A stretch of 64,000 nucleotides of DNA, from positions 1 through 64,000 of the forward strand of contig JBBPSI010000063.1 of NCBI GenBank assembly GCA_038093515.1. The letters run 5' to 3'. Below the pieces are notes generated by a model. That model saw nothing but the letters and a program-made list of their open reading frames with translations. It made no database searches and was not told where the DNA came from. The stretch comes from Butyriboletus loyo. Its lineage: Eukaryota > Basidiomycota > Agaricomycetes > Boletales > Boletaceae. This document shows positions 21,201 through 34,009 of this stretch, one piece after another; positions within the stretch are counted from its first letter, which is position 1, and each line of letters begins with the position of its first letter. The position numbers and the translations under genes were made by a program.

Positions 21201-24172
21201 GCTGACCACCGGTGGCTGATCAAGGGGGACTCGTGCAGGTTTGACACGTTTCCGTTTGCTGAGCGCTTTGATCTCGGTCTCCGAGAGCTCTTCCACATCT
21301 ACAGTCACACGTGCTCCGTTGACCATCACAACGCCCTTGTCTCTAGCAGAACTGATCGGGCCGCGCCGCACGATCGCCAGCAAACGCTCGTCGGACGAAA
21401 ACAAAGCGTCATGGGTGAAGGTTAACCAAAGCCCTCCACCAAGTAACGAGAGACGATGCCTCCGGAAGGCAGTCACGGATTGAGGAGGTGGGTCGACGAC
21501 AATATCAAGGGATGACGCCCAGGTATCCAAGTCGCATCGCATTTCACATTCGATAGTGTGAACATCTGTTGTTGTAGTTGCCGTAGACTTGTTCGGAGTC
21601 GTGTCTTCCTCCCCACCCGCGCCGGAATCGGCAGTTGCGCCTGCCACGGACCCGCTGGACCCATTGACCCTATCCAAGCCACCTCTCCTACCCTCTGAAC
21701 ATTCATAAGCAACTCTGACCAAGCCCTTCTCGTGATCGTATCGCATCTCGAGTGCCCTCGCTCCAGCTAACCTCGTCACAACGGGCGGCCCCCCGCATTT
21801 AATCACGAAATCCCCAACGCCCGCGACGGCACTCACCATCTGCGCCGGGATCGTGCTCGCCTTATTGCTCCATCCTTTAGGGTCGGACTGTTCGAGTAGA
21901 GTGAGTTGAGTCGTAGATGGTGACAGTGCTTCGATGGCCCAGCCTTGCAAGTCCACTTGAGCCCGGATGAAGGAGGGGTCTGGAGGTGGAAGGGAAGGGA
22001 AGATGTAGGGGTCGTCTGCGGAGAACGAAAAAACATGGATCGTCGTGGGCGACTTGTAGACGGTCTTCAGCAGCACGGTATCTCGTCCGCTGTCAGAGAT
22101 CACTTGTATCAGCCACCAGCATAGATATCCGGAGATATGGAATTTTGAACATACAAAACAGGCCATGCGGGTTTCGTTTTGAAGTGCCAGAGCTCTGAGA
22201 GTTCGCTAACATCCTCGAGAAGAATCGCATCATCATATTGCTTGTCCCAAAATGCACGTGCTCCGGGGGATACGAGTGCCCCATACAGATCCCAAAGTCC
22301 CAACCCAACAAAGGTTGCCTCGGCACGATATACCACGAGCGTCGGATCGATTGAATCGAGTTGGGTTACCGAAACACCCCTTGCTTCCGTGGCTAAAAAA
22401 AATCCCGCTTCACCTCAAGTCTCCATGGGATGAACGACACGGGACTCACTTCTTTTCCATTTGGCCTCCGGCTCTTGCAGTAGCGACGAGAAATAAATAT
22501 AACTTCGTTTCACTCTTGACAGAATCGACTTTTCCGCAGCTGCTGATCTCTCCCCAACTTCTTTGACTAGATGCGGCCATATAGGTGACGCGCCACTCCC
22601 AATAGACCCCACTGAGCTCACGGAAGACGACGTCTGGAAACTCGCATCAGCTATGCTCGATGCATCTTGTAGGAGTTGTTGCTGGACCGCGGACAAGGAG
22701 ACGGGATCACGTTCTTCAACTGCTTGAATAGTTTGAGGGAGACCATTGAGTCTAATCCCACTTGAAGGACTGGAAAGTTCGACGGCGACACGGACTTTGA
22801 GGATAGAGTGCGAATCAGGCAATAAAGAGTGCGTGATGCGAAAGGCGGTTAAATCAAGTGGCTTAGCTACACCCCCCGGAGTAGGAGGCGGGAGCTTTCC
22901 ACGGGTGGCTGTTGCTGTCCAAGGGAGTTTCTCGACTCTCTCCGACGACGCTTTGGTGGTAACTTGAATGTCCCAGCCCTCAGACGCGGGAACAAGAAAT
23001 TCGATCGAGCGGGTAAGTCTTCTGTGCTCATGGAGTTCGTCAATATTCTGGATACTATCGCTCTCCTCGCCACGGTCCTCTTCAAGGTGTACCAGATACT
23101 CGACCGTCAACGCCTGTCTATCGAGCTGAAACCTGACCCTTTCGACGCCGACTCCGTATCCATAACCAGCTAACATTGGAATTTTTGATCCACGCCCCTT
23201 AACAATCTTGTACATGCCCAGGATCATGGTACAGAGCTGTTGACAGATCGTGGCTGTGGAACCGAAACTCCATACGGCGCGAAGGTCGTGTTGCCAGAAA
23301 CACGATATTCGAAGGCGCGGGAAAACACTCGAAAGACGTCTTCTGAGTGCATCGGATGGAGATGTGGATGTTGAAGAGGGTTGAACGTATTGGATACACC
23401 ATGCAAATACTAAAGTTGGACGCGGAAGATGTGAGGCAAAGGGATGAATTGAATAGGAGGACATACGTTCAACATGTGATCTGACGTAAGGAGGAGAGGG
23501 TCGGAGATATGCAGGTTCATCAGCGGAACGGGGTAAGGAAGTTGTGACATCCAAGATCGCAGAAGCATCCTGGTGCAGCCTAGAAATCGTAACTGCGTCT
23601 CTTGGACTTTTTGGAGGGATTAAATACCCGCGCAGGGAAATGAAGTTGACAAAACACGTACTTGGCTGGCCACCCTAGGGTAAATTGCGTCTTGGATATT
23701 CTTGTTCTATGGTCAAACATCTCAACGAGGTGGGCGCCTTCGACGGCAGGGTCCCACTCCTGCCTGAGCTCCGGAGTCGTGATGACGGCTTTCCAAGCAT
23801 CGAGAAGGGCAGATTCATCTGTGGCAGGTACGTCAAGAGCCACTCGATACACGTTCTCCCCAGACTTTGTCGTCTTGCGGTGGACGACGACGTCCGTCAA
23901 CTCTGGGTTGAGAGATACCCTGTACTTTCCCTTCGGTGGTGTCGGGGCGTCGGAGGCAAGAGAGACGTGCTTCCAATCGCCAGAGTTGTACGAAGAAAGT
24001 AATTGGTGAAAGTTGTTCTCTGCGGCACCAAGTGCATCAGACCACGCTTGACGAAGCCTGTGGCATGATTGATGACCGTGTCGGGGTCGCAGATGAGGAC
24101 GGGTAAGTGAAATACTGACCTTGTACCGTCTGACATGAATTGACCTGCACCGTGGCCGTGACTCGACACCAC
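18251..24172 (-). CDS. Membrane-anchored protein with three START-like domains
   Basis: A large multi-exon gene. The start is MSDGTR (24136) or the in-frame upstream ATG at 24172; an intron then leads to LRQAWSDALGAAENNF. START 1 (about 24040-23150) has VVHRKTTKSGENVYRV, TPELRQEWDPAVE and TQFTLGWPA. After an intron come RDAVTISRLHQDAS and PPYVRSHVE. START 2 (about 22400-21700) has YGALVSPGARAFWDKQYDD, VYKSPTTIHVFSFSADD and LTLLEQSDPKGWSNK. START 3 (about 20900-20050) has SAEEVSSIVSSYECRKTWDD, SRGWFPFRDRGFLVAS and RVFIDGWVLETLDPYTTEN. The tail is Ser-rich with an (Ala-Ser)n run and an acidic exon. Near the C-terminus is a hydrophobic helix (SVILIVALIAFLIGSLL, about 18440). START folds bind single lipids, so a role in lipid sensing or transfer at a membrane contact is plausible but inferred. 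Confidence 0.75.
19227..19277 (+). repeat. Hexanucleotide microsatellite (ACTGGC)n
   Basis: About eight uninterrupted copies of ACTGGC inside the START-protein coding exon. On the coding strand they give an alternating Ser-Ala run just before ENGKKAENK. Unit gain or loss keeps the frame. Confidence 0.9.
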
Positions 24173-24285
24173 TTTGACAATTGCCTTTTTGCCACACTCG
24201 AACCGCAGAGGTGGCTCGTTCCTAATCAGGAATATCGAGTCTCCGGAAACCGGCCCGACGGTCCTCCGTGCTCCCTAGTGCAACC
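24173..24285. promoter_or_regulatory. Shared divergent promoter, START gene / pyridoxal kinase
   Basis: Only 113-149 bp separate the START-protein start codon (24172 or 24136, minus) from the pyridoxal kinase ATG (24286, plus). No clear TATA box is visible; the stretch is CG-balanced. Both promoters must lie here or overlap the 5' UTRs, which suggests co-regulation. Confidence 0.6.
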
Positions 24286-25694
24286 ATGACCATTCAACCA
24301 ACGGATGCAGACGCAACACATCCAACCCGGAGGTATGTCGACAAGCTTAAGACGATCCAACACCACCGACGCTCACTTCTTGCCAGTGGCCGGATCTTGA
24401 GCGTACAATCACATGTGGCCTTTGGATACGCGGGTGGAAAGGCGGCGGTATTTCCCCTCCAATGCATGGGCTACGACATCGATGTAAGTGCATAATGCAC
24501 ACCTGGTGATCTCGCAGATGTGACAATTCTCGCCTCGCAGGCCGTAAATACAGTCAACTATTCCAATCATACTGGTTAGTACATCCCGGCAGATCGACAT
24601 CGATGCGAATGAGTTGACCTCATTCACAGGCTATGGTCGTTTTGGAGGCACCAAAACGAGCGCAGAGGAACTTGCTCGAATTTTTGACTCAATGCAGCAA
24701 GCCGGTGTGCTCGCACCCGACCGTCTTCTTACAGGGTACATCCCTAACGCAGAGTCACTGGGTTCAGTTCACGAGCTAGTCAAGAAGCTCAAAATATCTA
24801 ATCCAAACCTTGTATACCTCCTGGACCGTGAGTCGTCCGCGCCTCATCGTTCCATCCTTGAACCAGCCCGAATCATCAGCCGTACTCGGTGATTCCGGAG
24901 AACTCTATGTGCCGGAAAATTGTGTATCAGCATACCGCCAAATGCTCCCACTGGCAACCATCATCACTCCGAACTGGTTCGAGGTCGAGTATGTCTATCG
25001 ACTTCGAGATCCACTAAAAAGAACTGATGGTGGTTAACTTGTCAGAGTACTCACCGGCGTGTCTCTCACTGATCTTGCTTCACTCCGTGCTGCTCTACGA
25101 AAGTTGCACGACATATACTGTGTTCGCAATGTCGTCATCTCTTCCATCCCGTTGACCAAGCTCTCTGGCACGCTCCCATCTTACCTCCTTCCTCCTACGC
25201 GATCAAATGACCGGTCGATCCATGAGGAGAAATCGTACCTCATCTGCATAGCATCTTCTGTCAATGACAATGATAACCTTGAAGGAGGGCCTTTCAAATC
25301 TACTGTCTATGCAGGTTGTGTCAAGCTTATACCAGGCTACTTCTCTGGCGTCGGAGACCTCTTTTCAGCTCTTGTCTTAGGCCACTTTCGTACCCCCCAA
25401 AGTAGCGCGTCCCCGCCCTCTTCGACAAAGCTATCGCCACCTCTTGCTCATGCAGTCTCTCACGCTCTCTCCAGGACATATGCCATTCTCAGTCTCACAC
25501 ATGAGTATGCGTCCACCTTATCTCTCCCTTCCACGGACGATGAGCTTGACGCTCGTGAGCCTGAACGAACAAACAGGAGGATGAAAGGCAGGGAGTTGAG
25601 AATTATTCAAGGACAGGATGTGTTCCGGCGCAAAGAGTGGGATGGAGTCGCGAAGATGCAGTTGTGGGAGGGGTTCTGGAACGATTCGAGTTAA
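24286..25694 (+). CDS. BUD16: Pyridoxal kinase
   Basis: ATP-dependent phosphorylation of pyridoxal, pyridoxine and pyridoxamine (vitamin B6 salvage, cytosol). Exon 1 is 24286-24331 ([15 protein letters not shown]). After an intron come [20 protein letters not shown] and [12 protein letters not shown] small exon gives [11 protein letters not shown], then [19 protein letters not shown] and [12 protein letters not shown]. Next are [14 protein letters not shown] (split by an intron) and [15 protein letters not shown] (split by an intron). The nucleotide-binding end is [20 protein letters not shown], with the GxGD catalytic motif intact. The C-terminus is [15 protein letters not shown]. All expected pyridoxal kinase motifs are in order and splice sites keep the frame. 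Confidence 0.93.
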
Positions 25695-27393
25695 TTGTCT
25701 ACTCGCAGTAGCTGTCCCGAGCTTGCTATCGATCTACTCTGGGGTGTACATAAGGATTGAATGATGGTGTCGGTAGCCGGGGGAACCCGCCGTCTGATAT
25801 GCAGACCATGAAAGTGCTCGAGTGACGAGACACAACCTGAGACACGCAAACGAACATTTCAAGCGCCAACCCGAGAACACATTGCAATTGTGCTTGTGAT
25901 GTCAGGTTAGCTGTCGAGAAACATTTAATTGACATCTAAAATAGACATTTAAAATCCGTTAACAATAGAATTGATGACATAGCCAATGCATGCCATCGTT
26001 GTCTAAGAAGGTCAAGCGACCGAGGATATCATTGTACTGTGATTGTCAGGCGTACTATAGCGTTTTGAGCGTCGACCCGTTCCTCGAATTATTGCATCCA
26101 TACTCTGACTGCACTCGTTCCCGACCCTCGGTCGAATAGCTAGCGCTTCGAGTCCTGCAAATATTGTTATTCAACAATCCCAGTGGATCAAGCTTTCTAT
26201 AATTGGAGGCTCACCGAGAAAAATCACACCACATGGAGCCCATGTACACCGTGGCACTAGACTGTAATATTTTGAAGAACGCAGAACCAAGAACACTCAG
26301 TCATAACTCATGCCAGTGTGAGCAGAGTTACGGGATATTTGGTGAGCGTCGGAAAAAGTCAGCCACGCTCTATCGGCTCTAAAAGCGGGCACTGTTTTCG
26401 ACAAGGCTCCTTCGAGATGGGTCTACAGAGGCGCTTTTGGTTGCACGATTGTATTTCCAGTGACATTATCTAGTCAGTGATTTGTGGAGAGACTTACAAA
26501 CAACGATTTTCGAAAGCGGTGACAAGAGTCCCTGATTTCCTGAGTAATGGGGTAGGGCAAGTAAAATGAACGTGGACAAAGCACGCTTGTGAGAGGGTCA
26601 AATCCCTTGCCTCGAAATTCCAGTGCGCTCAGTATTCATTTTAACAGGGAGATACTTGCAACACGACGAGCAAGCAGAGGATCGAGAAAGGCAGGTGTCA
26701 GTGTAAAGGTTTGGCTTTGGTTTTGGCCCTTATCGCATCTGCTTCCGGCACCGCTCAGGGTGAAATGGTGGAGTCCGAGCGATAAGAACGGCAGGGTCGT
26801 AACCGCAAATGCATTGACGAAAAAAGCGTCGGTCGCGAGGTGGAGAAAGAAATGATCGGATCATGCCGTGGACTTCGCACCTCATGTTGCGACTGCTGTA
26901 CGGAAGTTATCGATAGATGAGTGCTCGAGTAAAGATGGAGGTAACAGCCTTGTCTTGAACCGACCTTTGGCCATGCTGCTTGATGATCAGGTATGTACTC
27001 CAATGAAACTACCGCCAATTTGTTACAGCTGTTTCCATCGAGACAGTCAGGCTAGAGGGCGCAAGAACTCAGTGCTGTACCTGCCCCGTTGCTGTATTGT
27101 TTGGATTATAGCCAGCGATTTCGAATTTGGGTTCCTGAGAGGCTGAGGTTTTCTGTGTATTACATAACGCACAGAGCGGGCTCAGTGTCAAACCGAGTAT
27201 CAGCCAGACGCGAACTCTGCCTTCCGAAGGCATATTATTCTCTCCTTTCACCGTCTCGCTGCTAATCTCCGGTTTCATTCGCCTTTCTTTACTTTCTTCA
27301 CGACACATCACGAATACCAGGCAGTGTACACTGCATCCTCGACTCGCCAGTCCTGATCGCGCCCTACAATCTGACACTCGTGCTTCGAGACCC
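25695..27393. other. Long intergenic region, no supported gene
   Basis: Short open frames on both strands (26589-26855 +, 27018-26755 -, 26868-27146 +, 27446-27069 -) show no family motif and no consistent splicing. The right part is probably promoter and 5' UTR of the vezatin-like gene. No tRNA-like cloverleaf was recognised. Confidence 0.4.
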
Positions 27394-30300
27394 ATGGCAC
27401 AACCGGTATTTGATGGGCACCCACTTGAGGAGTATTTTACAGGCATGTTCTCCTGTATTACCCCCTTTTTTGCACCTTACACGCCCGTCCCATGCTGCAG
27501 ACTCCGGTGAACCCTCTGAGATCATGCCCGGAGGTACAGCAGACTTCGCACTCCAGCCCTATTTAACGGGGTATCTACCCATCTCCAAACACTCCGAGAG
27601 AATGGAAAGACTATGTTTCCTTGTTTTTGGCGCAGTTGAGGTGAGCTCGCACTAGCGTCTCCATAGCAGTATCCACTCAGCAGCATACATGTTTTTTTTT
27701 TCATGCTACTTCCACCATTGCTCTTTGCTGTGCCCACAATGTAACGAATGTATTGCAGTCCCTCAGTTCGTTCTTTTCCTCACACCGCTTGTCCCTACGC
27801 ACGCAAGCCTTTGCGGAACGGTTCAAATATGGGGTTATCTCTTCCTCCCTATTATCGCCAGCACTCACCACCACACCCATGGCTGAATCGCATAGGCGGT
27901 GCTTTTCCCCGTCGTTACCTGGAAAGCTCTCCGATAGTCATAACAGAACGCCAAGCACGGCAGAAAGCGCGATGACCGACAATCTATCGCTTTCCATGCC
28001 TTCAGAGCCCGAAACTCCAATTTGGCCCCTCACCCTTTCGTTCACTGTCGCCGTCGCCGCTCTTAGTGCTCGATTTTACTTTTTCGCTTTTCTATTGCTT
28101 GCTGGCACGCTGTACTATATATATGCCCACAGACTGGATAGACACTCTAAACCTGATGTTATGACACCTGTCAGTCATCTTTCCCTTATCTTATGGATTG
28201 GCTTGCTAACGTGACAAAAAAATCCAAGTCTTTACTAGCCCTGCAACATTTGATCTCCGCTGGTCAACTTTGGGACACGGTGATCAATGATGCCTTCACT
28301 ATGTTGGAGAGTGAGGAGCGAAGGTAGAATACTCTTTGGGTCTCACCCCCGCGCTAATTTATTGAATCTCTGCAGTATATTCTACGGTCCTGCATCTCCA
28401 CTTACGCCGTCTTCCTCGCTTCAGGTTTCCCTGTCCACGTCTCTTCTGACGACTCAAACACAATGCGATAACGTCCGTCAGCTCCTCTCCGCTATCACGT
28501 CACCCTCCGAACTGGCACAGCTCGCCGAGATGTATGCACCACCATCGCCTGATAAATCGACGTTTGCTCCCAGCAGTGATTCCCATCGGCCGCTCTCACA
28601 TCCAGGCCCGTCGCTGCGCGCTACTCCTCTGACAGATCGCATGAAGAAGCGATCAACGTGGAACGGATCGTATGCCTCGCTCGCCCTCGCAGGTACCCCA
28701 CCAGCGTTTCGACTCACACAGCGCAGAGAAAAGAGAAGATCCGATCTGAGTGCCCTGTTAGGGACTACCTCACCTTCCCCAGCCCGCACGCGGTCGCGGA
28801 ACGCGCCCTCGTCGCCTCTGCCACTTGTGGATGTATCAGAAGAAGAAATGATGGTGACAGCGGAATCATCCTTGGCAGAGGATGAAGAGGAGAATTCGTT
28901 TGGTGCCGCCGCGTTGGGTCTCTACCGAAACCGTGCTAGTGCAGGTTTACGGGCACTTGAACTGTCGCAATACAGTACCCCCTTGTCGCTTCCACGAGGC
29001 AATTCCACAAAACGCCGAACCACGATGTCCCCGGGGTCCAAGTATACCAGCATGCACACGACACGACATCCCTTCTCACTCTCATCACTGCGCCAGTCGC
29101 TACAGAACGCGTTGGCATCGAAACGATTCGCATGCTCACATCTCTTGGCACTGCGTTTCGAGGACGACGAAGACGAGGTCTATTGGGAAGATGTCCGCTC
29201 CGTGATGAGCTTGTTGACGTCGACGCTCATGGATGCATCGTCACGACTGTCAGAGGTACTGGACGAAGTCGAGGAACGACATCTCAATGTAAACGATACA
29301 GCTTCAGAGAGTGCTGCTGGGCTCAATACACCCAGCTCGCTTGCTTCTCCACCGCCGGCGCGCACTCGTCTCTCACTCTTACAAGCGATTGAGCAGATCA
29401 CCTCGTTTGCGCCGACCCCGTCTCATCTGACCCGGTTCGCATCACATGTGGACGCGATTTCCTCAGCACTGGACGATGCGCGGGAGCAACTTGAACTGTG
29501 CGTTGTGTCGCTGAAAGAAGAGGGGATGATGCATTCCCCGGGACATTCATCCCATCCCTCGTCCTCATCCTGTTCCGATTCCCCTCCAGGCGGCGTAGGC
29601 GCGACAGTAGGCGTCGGGGCTGGCACCTTTGGGGAACCGTGGGAACACCCCGCGATCCAAGCATACGAGCGCCTCCGCCGTGAGCTTGGTCTCGCGCTCC
29701 GAGAATGCGAACGCGGTCGCGAACAGCTCGTTCATCTCGCTGCACCTCGAACGCCCTTGACGGTTGAAGAACCTCCCGCAGAAGATCCGGACGACCCCAC
29801 GGGTGCCAAGTTGCATCACGCCAAGGACGTACTGTCACTGCCATCACCAGGGGACGACGACTTGAGTCTGACGGTCGTCCCACCCTCTGGCGTACCTGTA
29901 CAAGTAGAACCGGACTCCGGGCCGAGCTTGGACGACGCGACGGCCCACCTTCTCTTGGCAACGTCGGCAGCGCAACTACCCCCACCTGGGATCGAGCAAG
30001 TATTCGAAGCAGAATCGGGTAGCGTTGGCGCATTTACGCGCGAACGAAGTAAACTGAGCAGGGACGAACGTATCCAACGCGCCAGAGCCCAGCGGGAATC
30101 AAGCGTCAGTTTGGGTACTAATGGGGGAATGTCGTCGAAGCTGGGTCACGACCCATTCGATGACGCCCCGTTACCACCGCCATCCCACGCCGAATTTGAT
30201 GTCGATTCCGACACGCCTTCACGGTTTACCTCGTCCAAACGTGAACGCTGGGGTCCAAGCGGGGACGTCGTCCAAGAACTGAGAGACGTCATCTGGCAAG

Positions 30301-30422
30301 TCGGCGAACGCCGTCGAAAAATGAGCGAAAGCCAACTCCGAACGGTCGTCTCGGGCTTCCCTACGGTATCGACCGTGAACGTGAACGCGAACCTGCTACC
30401 GCACAGCGCGAGCATGTCATGA
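27394..30422 (+). CDS. Vezatin-like (myosin-binding, Inp2-type) membrane protein
   Basis: The likely start is 27394 (MAQPVFDGHPLEEYF), with small exons to about 27650 (WKDYVSLFLAQL). The exon from about 27750 gives SLSSFFSSHRLSLRTQAF and RFKYGVISSSLLS. Two adjacent hydrophobic segments follow (ARFYFFAFLLLAGTLYYI, about 28070-28125). After an intron comes LLALQHLISAGQLWDTVI and AFTMLESEER; after another intron (28325-28376), SIFYGPASPL and TTQTQCDNVRQLLSAI with SPSELAQLAEMYAP. The remainder is a long Ser/Pro/Glu-rich region with helical segments. The order of two membrane helices, ESEER and TTQTQCDNVRQL fits the fungal 'myosin-binding domain of peroxisomes/vezatin' family as I remember it. A role in organelle transport or inheritance is inferred from the family. 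Confidence 0.6.
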
Positions 30423-31460
30423 TTCCCGTTTTCGTTTTTCGTTTTTCGTTATCTTTTCTTTTCTTTCTCTCTTGCTTCACTTTGTTCTTTTGTTCTTTCT
30501 TTTTTTTTTCCGTTCTTACCTACTTATGTACCATGTTCGCCCTATTTTCTGTCCTTGGAAAAGTATCTCGACTCCCCCTTCCCACGTTAGTTGTCAACAT
30601 ACACGTACACGTCCCAACTTAGAATGCCAATACGAGTCGTTACAGTAACTTATAGTCGCTTTATTGTCTGTTTTTTTTTTTTGTATGTCGCATCGTTTGC
30701 CAAGATTCAGAGGAAAAAAAAAAACTGCCATCTCGAATTCGAGGGAGACAGGCCTCGTCCCTCATGCACATGTTCGCATCGATCCCGGTGTCGATCACCT
30801 CAGACAAAAAAAAAAAAAAAAAAAAGTCACAGCGAAAGAGGATGTGTTCAGAAGAAAAAAGTAAAGGAAAAAAAGGTGGATATATGGTAATTTACTCATA
30901 CATGCAGTCGGAGGAGTTGCCGTATGTACAAGCTAAACAAGCACTACGCACGAAAAAGCAAGCGGTGAGAGATAAGATGAAAGAAGAGGCAAAGAGGCAA
31001 GCTGTGCACCAACACTATAAAACCGTGGTCGAAGAAAAAAACTGTATCTAAGAGGGATGCTAGTGATTGCCAAGCCACACCGTCGGTCGTCACTGCCAGC
31101 AAGCATGCAAGGCAGCCTTTGTTCGACCATAAATAGTGTAAGAAGAACAAACAGGAGAACAAGATTCCGCACAGATGGGCTTGTGGGAGAAGCACAAAGG
31201 GAGTTGAAGGTACGTATGTACATTATAACTCGGACACGATAGATGGAGCAAGGCAAAGCTGAAGATACGAAGAAGAAAAATGACACACACAAAACAAGCA
31301 AATACAAGGCGAAAAAAGGACTGACGATGCATGATCCCAAAAAAGCAACGGTTAATCACTGAGGCGACCTCTCCCCCTCATACATCTTGATCAAGATCCT
31401 TTTTTTCTCCCTTCATCCTTCCTTCCGATTCCTTTTTCCTATCCCTCACACACACACCGT
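30423..31460. other. Intergenic / converging 3' UTRs with homopolymer runs
   Basis: Between two convergent genes. T-rich sequence follows the vezatin-like stop; an uninterrupted A run of about 20 nt lies at 30807-30827, and further A-rich stretches run to 31340. Open frames here are low-complexity Lys or Phe runs, not genes. Confidence 0.6.
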
Positions 31461-34009
31461 TTACTTCATGTCTAGATCGTCGGGATTAAACCACTCGCGG
31501 AAATCTTGTTCAAAGTTGATGCCCGTATCCTCGGGCCTAAACAACGCTTGCGTGTCGAAATCGTCCAATGTGCTAGCCACAGATTGCATGAACTCGGACG
31601 TGAGGAAGTTCGCAGGGACTTCGGGCAATGATGTCGTCGGTTGCGTCGCTGGGTTGATCGTCGGTGTGCCATTGACGACAGCAGACGGTGAAGGCGCAGT
31701 CATGCTCGAGCTCGTTGCGCTTGGCGTTGGTGGTGCCGTACTAACCTGCACACCGCCACTTGGATTCGGAGGCCCTTGTCCGCCCGTTGCGGGATTGGGT
31801 GCCTGTTGGTTTCGTGGCGAACCCTCAGCACCGCTCTGCCCAGGCGGCTTATTCACATCTTTGGGTTGCTCCTTCGGAGGACCGCCCGCTGGTGAAGGTG
31901 GTAGCATCATCCCCATGGGTTTGTTTTGTCCCATTCGGTTTTGTGGGCCAGGGAAAGGTGCTTGTCCTGGACCCGAGTTGAACGGAGGTTCACCGGGAGT
32001 AGGAGTGCCCGCTCCGCCTCCTGGTAGATTCGCCATAGCAAGGCCCTTTGTGACGGCGTGAACACCTTGGTGATACTGCAATTGCTAGATGGCGAGATTC
32101 TCAATACGAAGGATAAAAAGACTCGACTCAGACTGACCCCCATCATGTTTGGTGCTCGATGACCTCCCATTCCAGGACTCATCGTATTCCCAGGTATTTG
32201 TGGAACACCCATTTGTATACCCGTGCCAGGGTTGACCATTCCCGGGGGACCGTGTGGTGGGAAACTATTCATGGGACCACCAGGCATAGGTCCTCGCATC
32301 ATGCCATTATTCATCATCTGTTGTGGCAATTGTTGCTGCGGTTGATGAGGGTATCCGACAGGGGATACTTGATCCATGCTGACAGAAGAGCGCCGTACGC
32401 GTTTCCTGTCTGGGGGCGAACTCTCACTATTGGGCAGTTGACCATGCTGTTACGATGCGACATTGGACCGTCATCAGATCAACAAAATACAAAAGAAGAG
32501 AGATAATGTACTTCTTCTCCCGGCGATGTGCTATTGCGCTTCACCACCCGCTGCTGTTGTTGCTGGGGCGGCAGTTGCGATGGCTGTGGTTGGCCAGGCG
32601 GACGTTGACCGGAGAGTTGCATACCTGCAGGAGTTTGTGGTCCTCCTGGGCCAGGCTTCCTCACACCTGGATTCACGGCTCGCTGCCGAGCGAGAGTGAC
32701 GATACGATTCTAAAGGCACACGTTAGTAACGGAGCCAAAGCTTCGAAACGCAAATGAAATGACCTTTTCATCAAACGTAAGCGACTGCAATTCCTTATCA
32801 ACGACGCCCAACTCCTGCCTAATGCTAGTTAGCAGGGCGGTTGGGAGACGAGCGAGTTCGGTATTGAGGCCGCTCATTTCTTGAGCATTGACGGGCGTCT
32901 GACGGTCCATCAAGGATGGGCTAGGGTGCATCATTTGCCCCGGAGTGCCAGGCCGGCTGGGAGACCTGGCAAGCTGTGAAAATGGCGGCGTCTGTGTGGG
33001 CGGAACCGAGCCCATATTTGCATTTGGCGGAAGCATGCTTGCCCGACCCATGTGACCCATGTGGGGCGACGGACCGAGCTGATTCATTGGATTCTGTGGG
33101 TTTGGACCAGGATTTCCGGCTGGGTTCTGTGGAGAATGTGAATGTGAATGGGGATGTGAATGGGAATGGGACATGGTTGGAGATTGGTACGGATTGATGC
33201 CATTTGGACCGCGATGTTGGGGGACGCCTGGACGCTGGCCTTGCATGAGGGAATTGAAAGCTTGTGGAGGGACAGGGTTTGCACCTGCCGGGGCAGAACC
33301 GGTGGATGGTATAGGGATGCCGTTTGGTTGAGGACCAGCGCCGACCATCGAGAACGGCATCTGAGCAGGGTTACCTAGCGCAGAAGAGGGACCGGGACCG
33401 TTAGGGAGTTGCGCGTTGTGTTGGATCAAGGCTTGTGCTCTTTGCGTACCATTTATCATACGGGCGACTTGAGGGATTTGGTGATTGAGAGGTCTCGAAC
33501 CCTGCCTGAGGTTAGCCTGTTGCATTTGGTGCTGGAGAGGGGGACGGGATGTGTTGGTGGGGAGAAGAGGTCGGAGAGCAGCCGGTGGACGTACCTGTGT
33601 GTAGACCATAGCGTCCTCCGTTCCTGCGCCATTGCTTTTAGCGGTGAAAAGCACCCAAAAGACACTCCACCACCTGAGGGAGAGGAACAAGTTCAGATGG
33701 AGCAAAACGGAGGCAAGAAGGAAGAGACGGACTCGAACAAAAGGCCTTGCTTAGCGTTGATTGGGGGGGCCGAGTCTGGTGGTATCTCAGCTTCTGCGAG
33801 AAGCTCGCGAGCGGTTTTGCGAAAGCCACGTTTATTGCAGTAATCGTATATGTAGATGTTGAACCTGGGATGGGATGGAAGAATGAAGTGGGGAACGAGA
33901 TAGAGAGATAAAGGAGGACTGACATCCTGTCGCCCTCCCATGATGGGTCAGAGGAAGGCTGAGTGTCAGAGAGAGGGAGGGACATCGATCCTGGTGGACC
34001 AGTAGCCAT
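31461..34009 (-). CDS. LisH-domain transcription regulator (Flo8/SSBP-type)
   Basis: The start at 34009 reads MATGPPGSMSLPLSDTQPS. After an intron the LisH domain follows: FNIYIYDYCNKRGFRKTARE, then LLAEAEIPPDSAPPINAKQG and LLFE, another intron, and WWSVFWVLFTAKSNG with DAMVYTQ. This LisH plus 'WWSVFW.LF.AK..G.G...A..Y' pattern is shared by fungal Flo8/Som1 regulators and animal SSBP/plant LEUNIG proteins. The rest is disordered and rich in Pro, Gln, Asn, Gly and Met. It includes an NLS-like stretch (QQQQQRVVKRNS) and ends in an acidic segment (FEQDFREWFNPDDLDMK). Flo8-type proteins act downstream of cAMP/PKA in adhesion and development; that role here is by family only. Confidence 0.8.

Noticed and set aside
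29398..30033. 211-codon minus frame inside the vezatin-like gene
   Set aside because: Antisense to an open, motif-bearing exon; Arg-rich composition typical of antisense frames in GC-rich coding DNA.
31387..32061. 224-codon plus frame opposite the LisH gene
   Set aside because: Gly/Cys/Pro-rich mirror of the Pro/Gly-rich LisH C-terminus; no independent signal.
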